A stretch of 64,000 nucleotides of DNA from Melieria omissa (GCA_963971225.1 OZ020267.1:30891798-30955797), one strand, 5' to 3'; counted from the first letter of the stretch, positions 32,694 to 45,328 are shown. The notes: generated from the sequence alone by a model not told the origin. Program-made: numbers and translations.

Positions 32694-33569
32694 ATGACAA
32701 AAGACAGATTAGCCGCACTGCATGCCGCACAGTCGGACGATGAGGAGGAGGCGGAGGTGGCCGTCAATGTGGACGGCCACGACTCGTACATGGACGACTT
32801 TTTCGCCCAGGTCGAGGAGATACGCGGCATGATCGACAAAGTGCAGGACAATGTCGAGGAGGTGAAAAAGAAGCACTCGGCCATCCTGTCCGCGCCACAG
32901 TCCGACGAGAAGACCAAACAGGAACTCGAGGATCTGATGGCGGACATCAAGAAGAACGCGAATCGCGTGCGCGGCAAACTAAAAGGCATCGAGCAGAATA
33001 TCGAGCAGGAGGAGCAGCCGAACAAGTCGTCCGCCGATTTGCGCATCCGCAAGACGCAGCACTCGACGCTGTCGCGCAAATTCGTCGAGGTGATGACCGA
33101 GTACAATCGCACGCAGACCGACTATCGAGAGCGCTGCAAGGGCCGAATACAGCGTCAGCTTGAGATCACCGGCCGCGCCACCACCAACGAGGAGCTGGAG
33201 GACATGCTGGAGCAGGGCAATCCGGCCGTGTTCACGCAGGGCATCATCATGGAGACGCAGCAGGCGAAACAGACGCTGGCCGACATCGAGGCCCGGCACG
33301 CGGACATCATGAAGCTGGAGACGTCTATCAAGGAGCTGCACGACATGTTCATGGACATGGCCATGCTGGTGGAGTCGCAGGGCGAGATGATCGATCGCAT
33401 TGAGTACCATGTGGAGCACGCTATGGACTACGTGCAGACAGCAACTCAGGACACAAAGAAGGCGCTCAAGTACCAGAGCAAGGCGCGCCGAAAGAAGATC
33501 ATGATTCTGATATGCTTGACTGTGTTGGGTATCATAGTCGCTTCATATGTTAGCAGTTATTTCATGTAA
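32694..33569 (+). CDS. Syx1A: Syntaxin 1A, neuronal plasma-membrane Q-SNARE
   Basis: The 291-residue protein, in one uninterrupted frame, is the presynaptic t-SNARE that pairs with SNAP-25 and synaptobrevin for vesicle fusion. Domains are an acidic N-terminus (1-30), the three-helix Habc domain (about 30-150), a linker, the SNARE motif (about 194-255) with zero-layer Gln229 in the segment VESQGEM, basic juxtamembrane KARRKK (263-268), and a single C-terminal transmembrane helix (269-288). Full length equals that of fly Syntaxin 1A. The start codon sits in AACAAAATGA, a good fly context. It lies 4.2 kb downstream of the last visible 4EHP exon, same strand. No damaging changes are seen. Confidence 0.98.
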   Translation: MTKDRLAALHAAQSDDEEEAEVAVNVDGHDSYMDDFFAQVEEIRGMIDKVQDNVEEVKKKHSAILSAPQSDEKTKQELEDLMADIKKNANRVRGKLKGIEQNIEQEEQPNKSSADLRIRKTQHSTLSRKFVEVMTEYNRTQTDYRERCKGRIQRQLEITGRATTNEELEDMLEQGNPAVFTQGIIMETQQAKQTLADIEARHADIMKLETSIKELHDMFMDMAMLVESQGEMIDRIEYHVEHAMDYVQTATQDTKKALKYQSKARRKKIMILICLTVLGIIVASYVSSYFM

Positions 33570-35035
33570 ATGCAATTACAATTACACCTACAATTAAACC
33601 CATTACAACAACAACAACAACAAGCAAATTAAGTAAACGCAAAAAAGAGAACACAATTATTACAACAACTACATACATACATCTACTTGTAATTACAATA
33701 GAGATGCATGCGGGAAGCGCGTCATCCTGCCGCCATCGCCAACGCCGTCGCCATTGCAGCGCCTCCACCGCCTTGGGCCACGCTATGCGGCGGAGACGCT
33801 GTGAGCCTCGTGCGCGTGTGACGTGAAGGATGGCGCGCGGCCCACGCCATGCGGCCGCGAATGCTACTTTTTCGCTTTGCGGCCGCGCATGCAGAAATTA
33901 CTTAATTAATTGCTAATTAATTGGTTAATTGCATTATTAATTAATTATTAATTAGACATATATACGGAACTGTATTTGCTATATTATGAAATTTTATTGA
34001 TTACTGTTATAATGCGAAGCAGCGAAATCGCCCAGTAGCGAAAGAAGAGAAAGAAAAATTGAAAGAAAACAAACAAACAAACAAACGAAACAACAAAGAA
34101 TTTGTTTTACTTTAATTCAGTTCCACATGACTTGAGTTTGACTTCTTTGGGTTTTTCTTTCTTCTACTAAAGCGAAACAAATGAGTGTTGAATGAAAAAA
34201 GAAGCAAATGCTAGCAGAAACGCAAATATCGACGCTGAGAGCGTATTTATAAAAAACAACTTAAAACAAACAAAAACAAGCAAAACAAAAACAAAACCAA
34301 GATAGCATAGTTAGTTTTCACTCGATTACCACATGTTTAGTTTCTTTTACGTACGCTTACTTTCCCCTACTTCTCGTACTTCTCTCATATTGCATCTAGA
34401 TGATACACACGCTATGTATTTGCATACTTATTGCATATTTCTCTAGTTAACTTATATAGTAACAATTTATTATTACATACACAACTAAAATGCTATTTAC
34501 TTATTAATGCATATAATCTCCCAAATATATAGAAATCTCTTTATATATATAAAAACAAAAAGCAAACAACACTAAGCTAATACGAATACGAATAAAAATG
34601 CAAAAAAATATATAAATCCAAGTTGAATGAAAACACACTTTAAACAACTGACTGTAGTGTAATTCATGCACACACACATACACACACACACACAGACACA
34701 TACATTGCAAACACTCAGCGATACGTATTTAGTAGTTGTAGATAAAAAGACTTGAATTTTTATGCTCACGTTTAAAGTTTGTTTTCATTGTTTCAATTAT
34801 TCTCGTCAATATTTTAAGTTTAATTTAGTTTAACTTAGTCGATTAGATATGACGCTTTCAAATGTTGCCTCCCCTTTATGTTAGCTAATTGTAAACCACT
34901 ACAGACTACTTCACTCAAGTCGACTCAATTCACAAACGATTCACTTTATAAGCTAAGTTCTTTGTGCATAAATTGTTAGCGAATTTAAGTTGTAAAGTGC
35001 TCGAGATTTTTTTAATAAAACGAACAAATGTTATG
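33570..35035 (+). other. Syntaxin 1A 3'UTR
   Basis: A long untranslated tail is inferred. The first strong polyadenylation signal in a plausible context is AATAAA at 35014-35019, giving about 1.46 kb. It contains CAA repeats (33606-33624), a dense TTAATTAATT block at 33902-33956, an (AAAC)n run near 34070 and a CA microsatellite (34669-34695). Upstream alternative signals may be used, and none could be ranked. Confidence 0.6.
35014..35019 (+). terminator. Polyadenylation signal AATAAA
   Basis: This is a canonical hexamer after a T-rich run and about 1.45 kb past the Syntaxin 1A stop codon. It is followed by a GT-containing stretch. It is the likely distal site. Confidence 0.5.
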
Positions 35036-35529
35036 CGAGATTTAAGCTAAGAATCTCCAAATGTAAAAGTTGTGCTATCAGGCCAGCTGTTTTATTTCGT
35101 TATGAATTATTAGTATTTTTTTTTTGTTTTCTTGTCACTGCTTTCAAGCCATGTGCAGTAGCAAAGATTAAAAGCTCCAACTGAAATGCTCCGGTTTTCA
35201 TTTCGGACTTGATTCACAAAATTTCATTAAAATGCTCGGTCAAAAATAAAAACTCGAAGTAGGTTTTGTACAGTAAAATTTCAATTTATAATTGAATAAT
35301 CATTTAGCAAAGAAGTTATAGTATGAAAATATAGAACCAAGTCTTTCAACAATGCCAACACTTTAAAAAAGCTAATCTCTGATTTGGAGCAAACTTCATG
35401 TATTAAATTTTATATGTGGCACATGGAACAATTGAGGAAACTTTTTAATCCAAATATTCAGTCTATGTCAGAGGCGTTGGTTGCTGGTAAAATCTACTTC
35501 TCAATATGAATATTGAACTAAAGAGTTAA
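35020..35529. other. Intergenic or intronic, nothing recognised
   Basis: AT-rich sequence with no supported frame or repeat. It ends in TTAA at 35526-35529. Confidence 0.4.
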
Positions 35530-36000
35530 CCCTGTCAGTCACAATGTCCAATATATTGAACTACAGCCCATACAATTCATACAGAACGGGTTTATTTTCA
35601 TGTCGGAAAGGGTTAACTGGCAAGTAATTTTCAAAAGAACCTTAAAGAATTGCTTAACAAATTACATAGAATTTGTATGTCTTGGAATCCAAAATCAAGT
35701 CATAGTTGATCGAAAGCTCAACTATTGCTCACGACCCAGTGATGTTTAGTACTCAAAGCAGTCGATTTGTCAATAATCAATGCTTGATTTTTCAATAATC
35801 AATGCTCATGATTGCATTGATCTAGCGCGAATCCTCTAAAAGTTGCGCCATAAAAATGAACCCGGGAAACTGGTGTCCCACGGCATGTTTAGTTGATCCT
35901 GAAACTCGTAATTTGTGTGATGAACTCAAAGAGAATCTCAAAAAAGTCGAAAATAAAGTTTGCATTTGTTTTGGGCCCCGAAAAACTCATATCGAAAGGG
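35530..36000. mobile_element. TTAA-flanked element(s), boundaries ambiguous
   Basis: TTAA (35526-35529) precedes CCCTGTCAGTCAC. GGAAAGGG followed by TTAA occurs at 35613-35616, and CGAAAGGG followed by TTAA occurs again at 36001-36004. Either an 83-bp element or a ~470-bp element is possible. It is non-coding. Confidence 0.45.
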
Positions 36001-36004
36001 TTAA

Positions 36005-36900
36005 TGTCATTACAAAGTAGACTAGTACAGATATCAAACTTAGAGAGATCAGCTGAGATGAATTTTTATTAAATGTAATGAATTAGGATTGATTGATTGA
36101 TTGGATTGATTTGAAGGCTCTGAGTTCGAGTTCTTAAAGTCAGCGAATCTCACTGTTGGACAGTCTCAAGTTATATGAATTATTTGAGGAATAAATTCGC
36201 ATATCAAAATGACACCAGTTGAGCTTTCAGCTTGACCTAAAAAATTCCCAAATCTACGAATTTTATGTCCGATCAAACTCATATGAAAAGATTTATACGA
36301 GGATTTTGTGTTTAAAAAGAGGCAGAAAAGCTTTTCAAACATTTTCTGAACCAAAATTGGAAATTCATTCAGATTTTTCTTGCTGTCAACGAGGCTTTTC
36401 AAACTGATATGCTTGGTTTTTGTGCCCGAAGTAAACTAGGAACGTTAAAAATTTGGTGCGCCATGAGGTTTTCGAGCCTTTGTGATTAAGCTTGAAAGCT
36501 AGTTTGAGTTGGCGAAAACAAGTCTCAAAAATATGATCTAGTTTTTGTTTAGCTTTTAAGAATGTGAGTTCACAAACGTTGTGACTTTCTTAGGTTAGGT
36601 TAGGACTTTCGTGACTTTCTTAATAGTGAGAAATTTATGACATGATCACAAAAATTCGTCATGTTTATGACAACAATTGGCAGCACAATTTCTGTGACTG
36701 TATCGGAAAAAGGTTGTTCGTTAGTCATTTACATCAGGCAACATTTGAAAGCTACTTTTATGCGCCTTTTACAAGTCATGTCTATGAACCACACTTTTTT
36801 TGTATATTTAAACAATTTTTTGTATAATTTTTTTGGTATTTTCAAAAATTTAGAACAAAAATTCTTCAACTTCTACACGTTCACATGTAAAAACATTAAA
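36005..36900. other. Intergenic or intronic, nothing recognised
   Basis: Short frames (36166-36402 minus, 36661-36912 plus) have no domain. A TTAGGTTAGGTTAGG run lies near 36592-36606, similar to tails seen at 45330 and 51400. Confidence 0.4.
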
Positions 36901-37700
36901 TTTAAAGAATAAAAAAAATTAAAAAAATTTCAATTTTTCTGAAATTATCTAAATTCCTAAAAATCCTTAAATTTCTTAGGTGATTTTTTTTATAAACTTT
37001 TACAAAAAATTAAAAATTTTTTTTTTAATTTAAATTAAAAATTTAAATTGGTTTTTGAAAATTAAATTATTTTTTTTTATTTTTTTTATAAAATTTTACA
37101 AAAAATTAAAACTTCCTTAAAATGATCTAAAACCGCAAAAATGACCAAAAGTGTAATTAATTAATTTAACTTCTTAACGGGTTTTTACCGCAGTTTCTGA
37201 AATGATATAAACTTTTAAAGAAACTCCTAAATTTTTGGAATTTTTTTTTTTATAAATTTTAACAAAAAATTTAAACTTCCTTGAAATTATCAAAAACCTC
37301 GAAAATTCTTTAAAATTCAATTAATTGATTTGAATTTTTAACTTTTTTTTACCCTAGTTGATTAATTTTTGGTATGTTTTGCTTTAAAATTTGTTTTAAT
37401 AATTTAAATTTCATAAAATTTTGCTTTAAGTACTTTTTTACTTAATTTTTTTTATAAATTCTAACAAAAAATTTAAACTTCCTTGAAATTATCAAAAACC
37501 TCAAAAATTCTTAAAAATTCAATTAATTAATTTGAATTGTTAACTTTTTTTACCCTAGTTGATTAATTTTTGCTATGTTTTGCTTTAAAATTTGATTTGA
37601 TAATAATTTAAATTTCATAAAATTTTGTTTTAGTTGAATTTTAACCAAAAATCTCTCAAGTTTTTTTTGCCTAAATTCAATTAAGTTTTGCATTTAGTTT
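36900..37700. repeat. AT-rich tandem repeats, ~195-bp unit
   Basis: Two close copies lie at about 37248-37430 and 37449-37640. They share ACAAAAAATTTAAACTTCC, TTGAAATTATCAAAAACCTC, TACCCTAGTTGATTAATTTT and ATGTTTTGCTTTAAAATTTG. A more diverged third copy precedes them at 37081-37200. It is non-coding and of very low complexity. Confidence 0.8.
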
Positions 37701-38896
37701 TATGTACATTTTTATATACAAATTTTTGCGTTTTTACCGAGATGTATGTATGTTTGTACTAATTTTCCTTTTTTCGTTTTACCTAACCAACACATAAACA
37801 ACAACACAAACACCAACAACAACACATATCCCTGCTAACAATCATTTTGTAATACTTACAATTAAATTTTCTTTGTTTCTTTTTCGATTGTTTCTTTTTC
37901 TTTCTATTGTTTGAAAAAAAAAAACACCGCCAATTGATCATACTTTCTCTTCAACTACCAACAACTCCATTCCACTCCTCCACCACCATCTCGTCTCGTC
38001 TCTCGTTTGGATTATTAACACTGCATGCTGTACGCTCGCTCGTTCGTTCGTTTTGTTCGTTTGCTCGTTCCTCTCGGCTGCAAAAACAAAAAATGCAAAA
38101 ATTTATCATTTGATTTTGGCGAATGCGAATTTGCTGCCTCAACACGTCACCGCACGCCTGCGCGCTGCCAAAACAACTCGAATTCATCGTCGAACTGTGC
38201 ACCCACACACACACACTCTCACAATCTCACCAATATGGCCAAAATTGTAGTATAAAAAGCAAAGGGTAGTGCTGCCGCCCATCAACATTGCATGCGCTGA
38301 GTTTTGCAACTTTTTTATTTGTTTTTGTAAATCATATTTTGTAATTTGTATTGAAAGTGCCACAACAACCAAATTGCTGTAATAATTCTGTCACAAAAAT
38401 ATGAACGCGTCAAGCACGTGCGTGTGCACTTGTTGTTGTTTGCCAAAAAGAAAGAAGAGGGCGCGTGACATCATACATCACCGCCAACGAGTTCCATGGC
38501 TAAACCTAACAACAACAACAACAATAAGCCAGTTGAACGAGCATTGCAACATCTATGAAACATTTATGTACCTTTCACATTTGAGATTTTAACAGTCGAC
38601 ACAAGCAAGCAAGCACAAACAGCACCGCCGTAGCAACAACAACAAACAGCAACGCAATGCTGCTTCCACGCACCGTCAGCACTGCACGTTTTCAATCAAC
38701 CCTAAACACCGCAACCAAACAGCAACATGCAATTTGTGAAATCAACATTAAATTAAATTCGCTGCAAATTCAACAAATCAAACTAAACAAACACAAAAAC
38801 GTGACTTCGTATTATTTCAATCAATCAAACTGCAACAACGATCGACTTCATCTCAAAAAAAAATATTTAAATATACAATAAAACGAAAATCAGAAA
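37701..38896. other. Possible non-coding exon region
   Basis: A pyrimidine-rich run (37865-37910) precedes A/C-rich, exon-like DNA with CAACAA repeats. No frame has a domain. It might be transcribed leader or UTR sequence for the small frame that follows, which is inference. Confidence 0.3.
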
Positions 38897-39084
38897 ATGC
38901 CCAAAACCACATGCGACTCAAGACGCCAGCAGCATATTTACAACAATAACAATAACAAGCCCACTTTGCCGAAAAACCCAAGTCCACGAAACGCCATAAG
39001 CCCACAAATCATTTGCGTCAAAATCAAAAGCAACAACCACACAAAATGCCATGATTCGCCGCCTTCTGGAGATCTCAAACGCAG
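38897..39084 (+). CDS. Candidate coding exon with strong splice donor
   Basis: A 62-codon frame starting MPKTTCDSRRQQH reaches CGCAG/GTGAGT, an excellent donor. An in-frame stop (38879-38881) lies just upstream, so either the ATG at 38897 is a start or an acceptor lies at 38892-38893. The product is basic and Asn/Lys-rich with no known domain. Joined to 52017 it stays open (RTNSFRQRQSTV) to a stop at 52108-52110, giving 93 residues. Both halves are in A/C-rich sequence where chance frames are common, so this is tentative. Confidence 0.3.
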
Positions 39085-39631
39085 GTGAGTGCCAATTCTA
39101 TACTTGTAAACATATATAAATTATATGCGTTTATGTTTATCGTTACCGATGGCTCATGCCAAATGTGAGGTTACGGCGCAAATTAGACTTTAAACAAACG
39201 TTGAAATTGTTGAGAATTACACACAAAAAATCAACAGAAAAACAACACAATTTCATGGTAATTGCGAACAACAATGAGTGTGTTATTTGTGATTTAAATT
39301 GTCCGCTCTCCACGCGGCGAGTTGTCTCAATTACTTTCCATTAGTTGAAGTGTTAAAGCAAAACACTAAACACTTCCTAACTTCATGTGCTGCTGTGATA
39401 TTCATATTCCGGTGATTTAATGGATGAGAGAGCTCGTAAAAATTTCCATTACGACATTGGCCGAAAATTCACCAATTAACATACAAATCATTCGATTAAT
39501 TTGGAAATTGACAGCATTATTTTTAGTATGTTTAGCACGTCAGAAAATTTCGCAACCAGAGGGAAGAACTATTTCATGGATTTTACTTTGGGGGGTTTTA
39601 CATACAACTTTGGAGTCCAATTCCATTTTAA

Positions 39632-39773
39632 CCCTAGACCTACGTTAAAAAACAGGTCGAAACACAAATTACAAAGTCAGAAAGTTATGAAAAAACAGCT
39701 AAAAATAATAAATTAAAAAAATATTAGAAGTACAAAAAAAAAATTTGGTCGAAAACGACCCAACGTAGGTCTA
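39632..39773. mobile_element. Short TTAA element with piggyBac-like CCCTAGA end
   Basis: TTAA (39628-39631) is followed by CCCTAGACCTACGTT. An inverted AACGTAGGTCTA lies at 39762-39773, but the outer bases of that end and its TTAA are lost. A second inverted pair (CAGGTCGAAA and GGTCGAAAACGACC) lies inside. It is non-coding. Confidence 0.5.
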
Positions 39774-39844
39774 CCATATATTTCACTAGCAATTTTTTAT
39801 TTGCGGGGGAAATTGTGAAGACCCAACCTTCCTGTGTGCGCCAC

Positions 39845-40170
39845 TGTATATGCTAAATGTATATACACTATGATCAATAAGTACCGGGACTGTGTATTTT
39901 AAATTTTCCGCCGTTGCCCGATGCAGGTCGGTAGGACCTTAACTGACATCTGTGTCAAATTTTGAGCGGGATTGCATCATTAGTTTTTGTTTGGCAGCTG
40001 TTAGCGTTAGTCAACTTTTTGGACTTCGTCGCTAACAAAACGAGTTTTTGAACAAAAATGTTAACCTTGATATAGTGAACAACTTCAATACTGTGAACAG
40101 GCCTTGCAATAATTAGTTCACTATATCCAGACACGACTGTATTCTGTTGGAACTTCCGCTGCCAATTCAA
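39845..40170 (+). mobile_element. Probable truncated 5' end of a mariner-like element
   Basis: TATGATCAATAAGTACCGGG resembles the terminal repeats of irritans-type mariners. The following leader (TCAAATTTTGAGCGGGATTG, TTTGGCAGCTGTTAGCGTTA, ACTTCGTCGC) resembles mariner 5'UTRs. No transposase remains. The right limit is approximate. Confidence 0.45.
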
Positions 40171-40510
40171 CATTTAACATTTTTTTTTTTGGAGATTTAC
40201 ACGCCATTCCCTTGTTTTTAATTCTTTTGTTTTTGTAATGTTAAAAAATAAACAAAATATCAACGTAACTCGAACTGTGCTCGTTATCTCAGTGTGTAGC
40301 ACTTCACAGTTGAATTATAGTAAGTTTTGTATCCACGAAATGCTTGAAAAGTCATGGTTGTTATTTTAAATTGATGAACACATCATGACAAAGATTCGTC
40401 ATATAACAAATATAACAACAAAAAGCTTTAAGTGAATACACAACCGTAACTTTACATACTACCGCTTTACTTACTCACTTTGCATACCGCAAAAGTTCAC
40501 TTCAGGCATC

Positions 40511-40610
40511 ACTTCAAGTGATGATAGAACGTCCTCAACTTGGTCTTGCCACCTTAGACACGGTCTCCCTCTTCGCCCTTGACCTTCAACTACCGGCTGG
40601 AACATCTTTT
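40511..40610 (-). pseudogene. Fragment of a non-LTR reverse transcriptase C-terminus
   Basis: Read on the minus strand it gives PVVEGQGRRGRPCLRWQDQV, a motif typical of the end of RTE/jockey-like reverse transcriptases (GRRGRP.LRW.DQV). Nothing of the enzyme core is present. Confidence 0.5.
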
Positions 40611-40619
40611 TTACTTCTT

Positions 40620-41079
40620 TGTACATCACTTCTCGTCACATTCTCATGAATCTTCAACAGCGAGTCCACACTACAATACTGTAATGCATATAGAAATGTT
40701 TTTTTCAGGAAATTTTAGTGAGAATAGTATTTTTCTCAAATACCACAGAAATACCTGTATATGACTGTTTCCACTTCTAACATGTTATTGTACTAGAAAA
40801 ACTACTCGTTAGTCCAGCAATTTTTTTTTGAATCGTCTCAACCCAACAGGACCAATCAGCTGCTGAGGCTGAGCACACGCGATTTGAAAACCATTGTCAG
40901 GCTCGTCACAGGATTTATCTCTCTTAACGAATAAGTTAACTGAATTGGGGAAAGAACCTCAACAATCTGCTACATGTGTCTGTAGGACAATAAGGCTGCT
41001 GCTCACTATATTAGTGAATAATATACCCCAGTCAGTCAGTCAGTCATAACAGGCACATGTGCTTTGGCATGATGACTCT
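40620..41079. other. Intergenic or intronic, nothing recognised
   Basis: No supported frame, apart from short CAGTCAGTCAGTCA runs near 41031. It leads directly into the repeat block. Confidence 0.35.
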
Positions 41080-42510
41080 AAGGGCTATTGAGCTATTGGA
41101 ACTCGAGCTGCCGAACAAACTTTGCTTTACAAAAGCGATGTACCGGGTAAAAGAGATCCATAGATTTGAAAAACTTAATGTCGAGGGGTGTCTACAAAAG
41201 GCCTTACATACATTCTAGGTGGGGCTGTTCAAATTTTCTTCAAGTAAGACAGTTCTAGGGTCTTTGGGAAACTTGAAGTCAATAGCTACATATTGAAGAT
41301 CGCAGAAACAGAGCTACTGGAACTCGAGCTAGAGAATCTAAAGCAGATCCAGGGTTTATCGGAAACTTGATGTCAATGGCTGTCTATTAAAGGCCTCAGA
41401 TACATCTAACAGTGGGGCTGGCCAAATCCACTTCAAGTAGTTTTGAGCTGCTAAAATTCGAGCTGCCGTTCATCCTTTGCCGTACAAAAGCAGCGTACCG
41501 TCTAAAAAAGATCTAGAGATTTGGGAAACCTAATGTCAAGGGTTGCCTTTAAAATGCCTCAGAATCATCCAGACATCAAGTTCCCAATCATATTTGGAAA
41601 ACTTGATATCAAGGGCTGTCTACAAAAGGCCTCAGATACATCCTAGGTGGGGCTGTTCAAATTTGCTTCAAGTAAGGGAGTTCCAGGGTCTTTAGGAAAC
41701 TTGAAGTCAATGGTTGCATATTGAAGATCGCAGAATCACCTGACTGTGTGGCTGGACAGATCTACTCCAAGTAGTTGCGAGCTACTGGAACTCAAGCTGC
41801 TGGATAACCTTCGCTTTACAAAAGCGCCAGAGAAGCTACATAAAACAAATCCAGAATCTTTGGGAAACTTGATGTCGAGGGCTGCCTATTGAAGGCTCCA
41901 GATACATCCAACAGTGGGCCTGGCCAAATCAACTTCAAGTAGTTGTGAACTACTGGAACTCGAGCTGCTGGGCATCCTTTTCTTTACAGAAGCTGCAGAC
42001 CCGCTAAAACAGATTGAGAGTCTTTGGGAAACCTGATGTCAAAGACTGCCTATAAAATGTCTCAGAATCATCCAGACATCAAGATTCCCAATCATCTATG
42101 AAAAACTTGATATCAAAGGATGTCTACAAAAAGCATCGGATACATTCTAGGTGGGGCTGTTCAAATCTGCTTCAAGTCTTTAGAAAACTTGAAGTCAATG
42201 GCTGCATATTGAAGATCGCAGAATCACCTATCTGTGAGGCTGGGCAGACTCTATACTCCAAGTATTTGCGAGCTACTGGAACTCGAACTGCTGGACATCC
42301 TTTGCTTTACAAAAGCGCCAGTAAAGCTAAATTAGATCTAGAATCTTTGGGAAACTTGATCTCAAGGACTGCCTTAAAAATGCCTGAGAATCATCCAGAC
42401 ATCAAGTTTCCCAATCATCTTTGGAAAACTTGATGACTGCCTGTAAAAGGCCTCAGAACTATCCTACGGTAGGGTTGACCAAATCTGCTGCAACTAGTTG
42501 CAAGCCCAGG
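41080..42510. repeat. Degenerate minisatellite, at least six compound units
   Basis: The landmark GAGCTACTGGAACTCGAGCT recurs near 41094, 41313, 41448, 41790, 41950 and 42270, with GCTTTACAAAAGCG, TTTGGGAAACTTGATGTCAA, GGCCTCAGATACATCC and GGTGGGGCTGTTCAAAT between. Spacing is irregular (about 135-340 bp), which suggests a composite of sub-repeats. A 111-codon frame at 42098-42433 is only a translation of the repeat. Related units occur at 3480-3830. Confidence 0.85.
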
Positions 42511-45320
42511 CATTTGCTAGTAAAGAAAGTTGGGTACATATAGACCCTCAATTCATAAATCTTATAAATCTGAGAAATTTCATTATTATGAAAGTTTTGC
42601 CCACACAATCAGACAAAAAGAAAAGCATAGAAGATTTACAATAGAAAACCGCTCTCCTACCTTCAGGAATGCCATGCAACAACCTTTCGATGCTTACTAA
42701 ATGTAAAACCAACAAAGAACCATTATATGACAAGTTTTTCGGCTTTGAAATCTCTCAGAAATCTGCTGCTGAAATGGTTTCCTTTTTATGTCATCAAGAA
42801 ACCCAACATTTGCTATTTTGAAACGTTGATTTTGTAAACAACACAAAGTTTATTCTCTGTACTAATTGAAATTAAACATTCTCACCAGTTAGCAGTTAGT
42901 GCAGATAATGCCAGGTGACTAATGTCAAGTCTATATAGTCTTTCTATCTTGTTCTTTGATTTTGATAAAGAACAAATTTCTTTTTAACAATATATGTATA
43001 TGCCCAATATTTGACTATAATATTTGATGAATAGCTTACTTATTAAAACTAATTTCATCAACCCGTCGTTGTCAGTTGGTACTTGTGTGAGTGAGACCTA
43101 TGTATGTTATGTGCTTTGATAACACGTTGATAACACACGAGCAGCTGCGCTGTTTGCTATTTGATAAGATGTGCCATAAAAACAACAACATTTAGTTAAG
43201 GCAGCGTTGACAGATTTATTTATAGCCTGTGCTAAAGTCACATCCTTCTGTCTAACCATGACCAATTTTAGTTTCTCTCATTTCCTAAGATTTGTTCAAT
43301 AACTCAACAGCAAAGAAACAACTAACTGGAGTAATGCTTCTAATAATTCTTAACACAAGTAAATAATATACTTTTACTTATTTAATATGGCAAACGTCGG
43401 CATTCGAACCCATGACTCGCTGACAAGTGATCCTACGCACTGATCATTGGACCACACCAAACAAAATTTACCTCAGTGCAGTGTGCAACCAATGCAACCC
43501 TGGCGTAAAGTGTGATTGTTTGTCTGATACAAAGTAAAAATAAGAAAAATCTTAGCATATTGTTTGCAATTTGTTTCACACTTTTTTCCATTTATATTTT
43601 CATTTTTTACCTTTTTTCTACTTACCTATTTTTTGCTCTCTGAGTGCAAAGCAATTTATGACTTCACTGGATTCGCGCATTGCTGTGAAATGCAAAACAA
43701 TTACACGGCCAGCCACAACCACAACCACAACACAAACAGCTGTTCAAGTTAAAATTGAACAATGAAGCGCTGTAAAAAAATTCCCCAAAAAAATACAAAA
43801 CCCACTTCAATAACAACACGCGATGCTGCCCATGATTGAGTGCGATTGTGTGTGTATGTGTGTGTTTGTGTGTAGTTGCCGATGATTCATGCAGCAACTT
43901 CACTGTCGCTGCCGTCACCATTACAGCCAACTTTACCTACTACCACTACCACAACCGTTATGCGCAAAACGGCTACCAATACTAGCGTAATCTCTACTAT
44001 CATAGTTGTTGTTGTTACTGTTGCCGGTTGCTCATTTAGTTTCATATTTGTGCTTTTAGCTTTTTTGCAACGGCAAATGTTTTTCTCTTTGCATTATTTT
44101 TGTTAGTTGCTTTCAACGTCATTCGAATCTGCACAAAAATATATATAAACAACAAATGGCAACAATAAAAACCACTGCGCCAATCCTATTTAATAAGTCG
44201 ACTGCTTGACGTTTGCACAGTCAAACGTGAGTGCTTAGCAAATGGCGAAAAATAGAAGCATGCAATATTGTCATTATTGTTGTTGTTGTTGTTGTTATTG
44301 CCCTGAGCGGGAGATAAAACTAAAGAGTTAATTTTGTATCAAGTCATTACTGTTACTGCTACCAACTGTTTTGGTATGGGTGCCTGTATATGTAAATGTA
44401 TGTGTGGGTGTGTTTGGCAGTTGTGGGAGGCCACACTTCTATCTGGGGTTTTTGTTTCTTTGTTTTGTGTTTATATTTTGTTAGTTTGTTTTCTTTTGTC
44501 ATTTCATTTTTTGCAAATTTTATCTTCCACCTCACATTTGCTTTAGGATTTTCGTGAGTGTGTTGCTGCCGAGAAATGTGGGCGTTTAATTTGTGTAGTG
44601 TCTGTGGCATTTTTATCAACAAATTCTATTTCACTTGCCCAGTTCTCATCTAAATTCGTAATTAATTACAAACTGTTTTGCCATGAAACATTCTTTTTGC
44701 AGCGCCTGTAGCTTTGGTCATGTTTTTTAAGCAGAGGAAAAAATTGAAATTGTGCTTTGGGCCAATGTTTTTGTGCTCCTAACTCGACTCGACTTGACTT
44801 AAATTTATTGCTTTGCCAGTGCAGTACTTATTATGCGTTAGCGCTAACCACAACGCCATGAATCATGTTGATTCATGTTCGTTGACCATAAGAGTTGGCT
44901 TGTTTTTGATTTCAGTGCCACGATAATTGATTTAGTACTTAAAATGCTTATTGCACTGTGCCTGTGATGTATTAACTGCAATAATGGGTTTCAAAATGGC
45001 AGGAGGTGTTGAAATTAATGTATGTGTGTTGGTTTTGTTTTTATCGCTGTACCAAGTCAACAATTTTCGTACTAAATGACATCATTCATTAGCACGAACG
45101 TCAGATTGCAACAGGCTGACTTCAAAATCTATCTACTGGTAGGTACACTGCTTCAAAAAAGTTAACGTATATTTAAATTTGAAGGGTCATTGAATTGGCT
45201 TGAAAGTTAGATTTCTTACTGTTTACTTAAGTTTTTTACAAAGACTGAACTTTTATCAGTGATATATTTCCAATTTGGTGTCATGACCTTTTGTCATCCT
45301 TCTGACAACTGGATGATTTC
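42511..45320. other. Probable intron or intergenic DNA, microsatellites
   Basis: CA/GT and GTTGTTGTT runs (43845-43875, 44275-44300, 44395-44415) are scattered here. A tRNA-like patch on the minus strand near 43390-43460 has a B-box-like GGTTCGAATGCC but cannot fold into a proper tRNA. No coding frame is credible. Confidence 0.4.
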
Positions 45321-45328
45321 GTACTCAT

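Noticed and set aside
32979..33419. 146-codon minus-strand frame over Syntaxin 1A
   Set aside because: It is antisense to a strongly conserved coding region and has no family resemblance.
42098..42433. 111-codon plus-strand frame
   Set aside because: It is a translation of the minisatellite units at 41080-42510, not a gene.
43385..43465. Possible tRNA gene on the minus strand
   Set aside because: A B-box-like GGTTCGAATGCC is present, but the T-arm and acceptor stems do not pair. At best it is a tRNA-derived relic.
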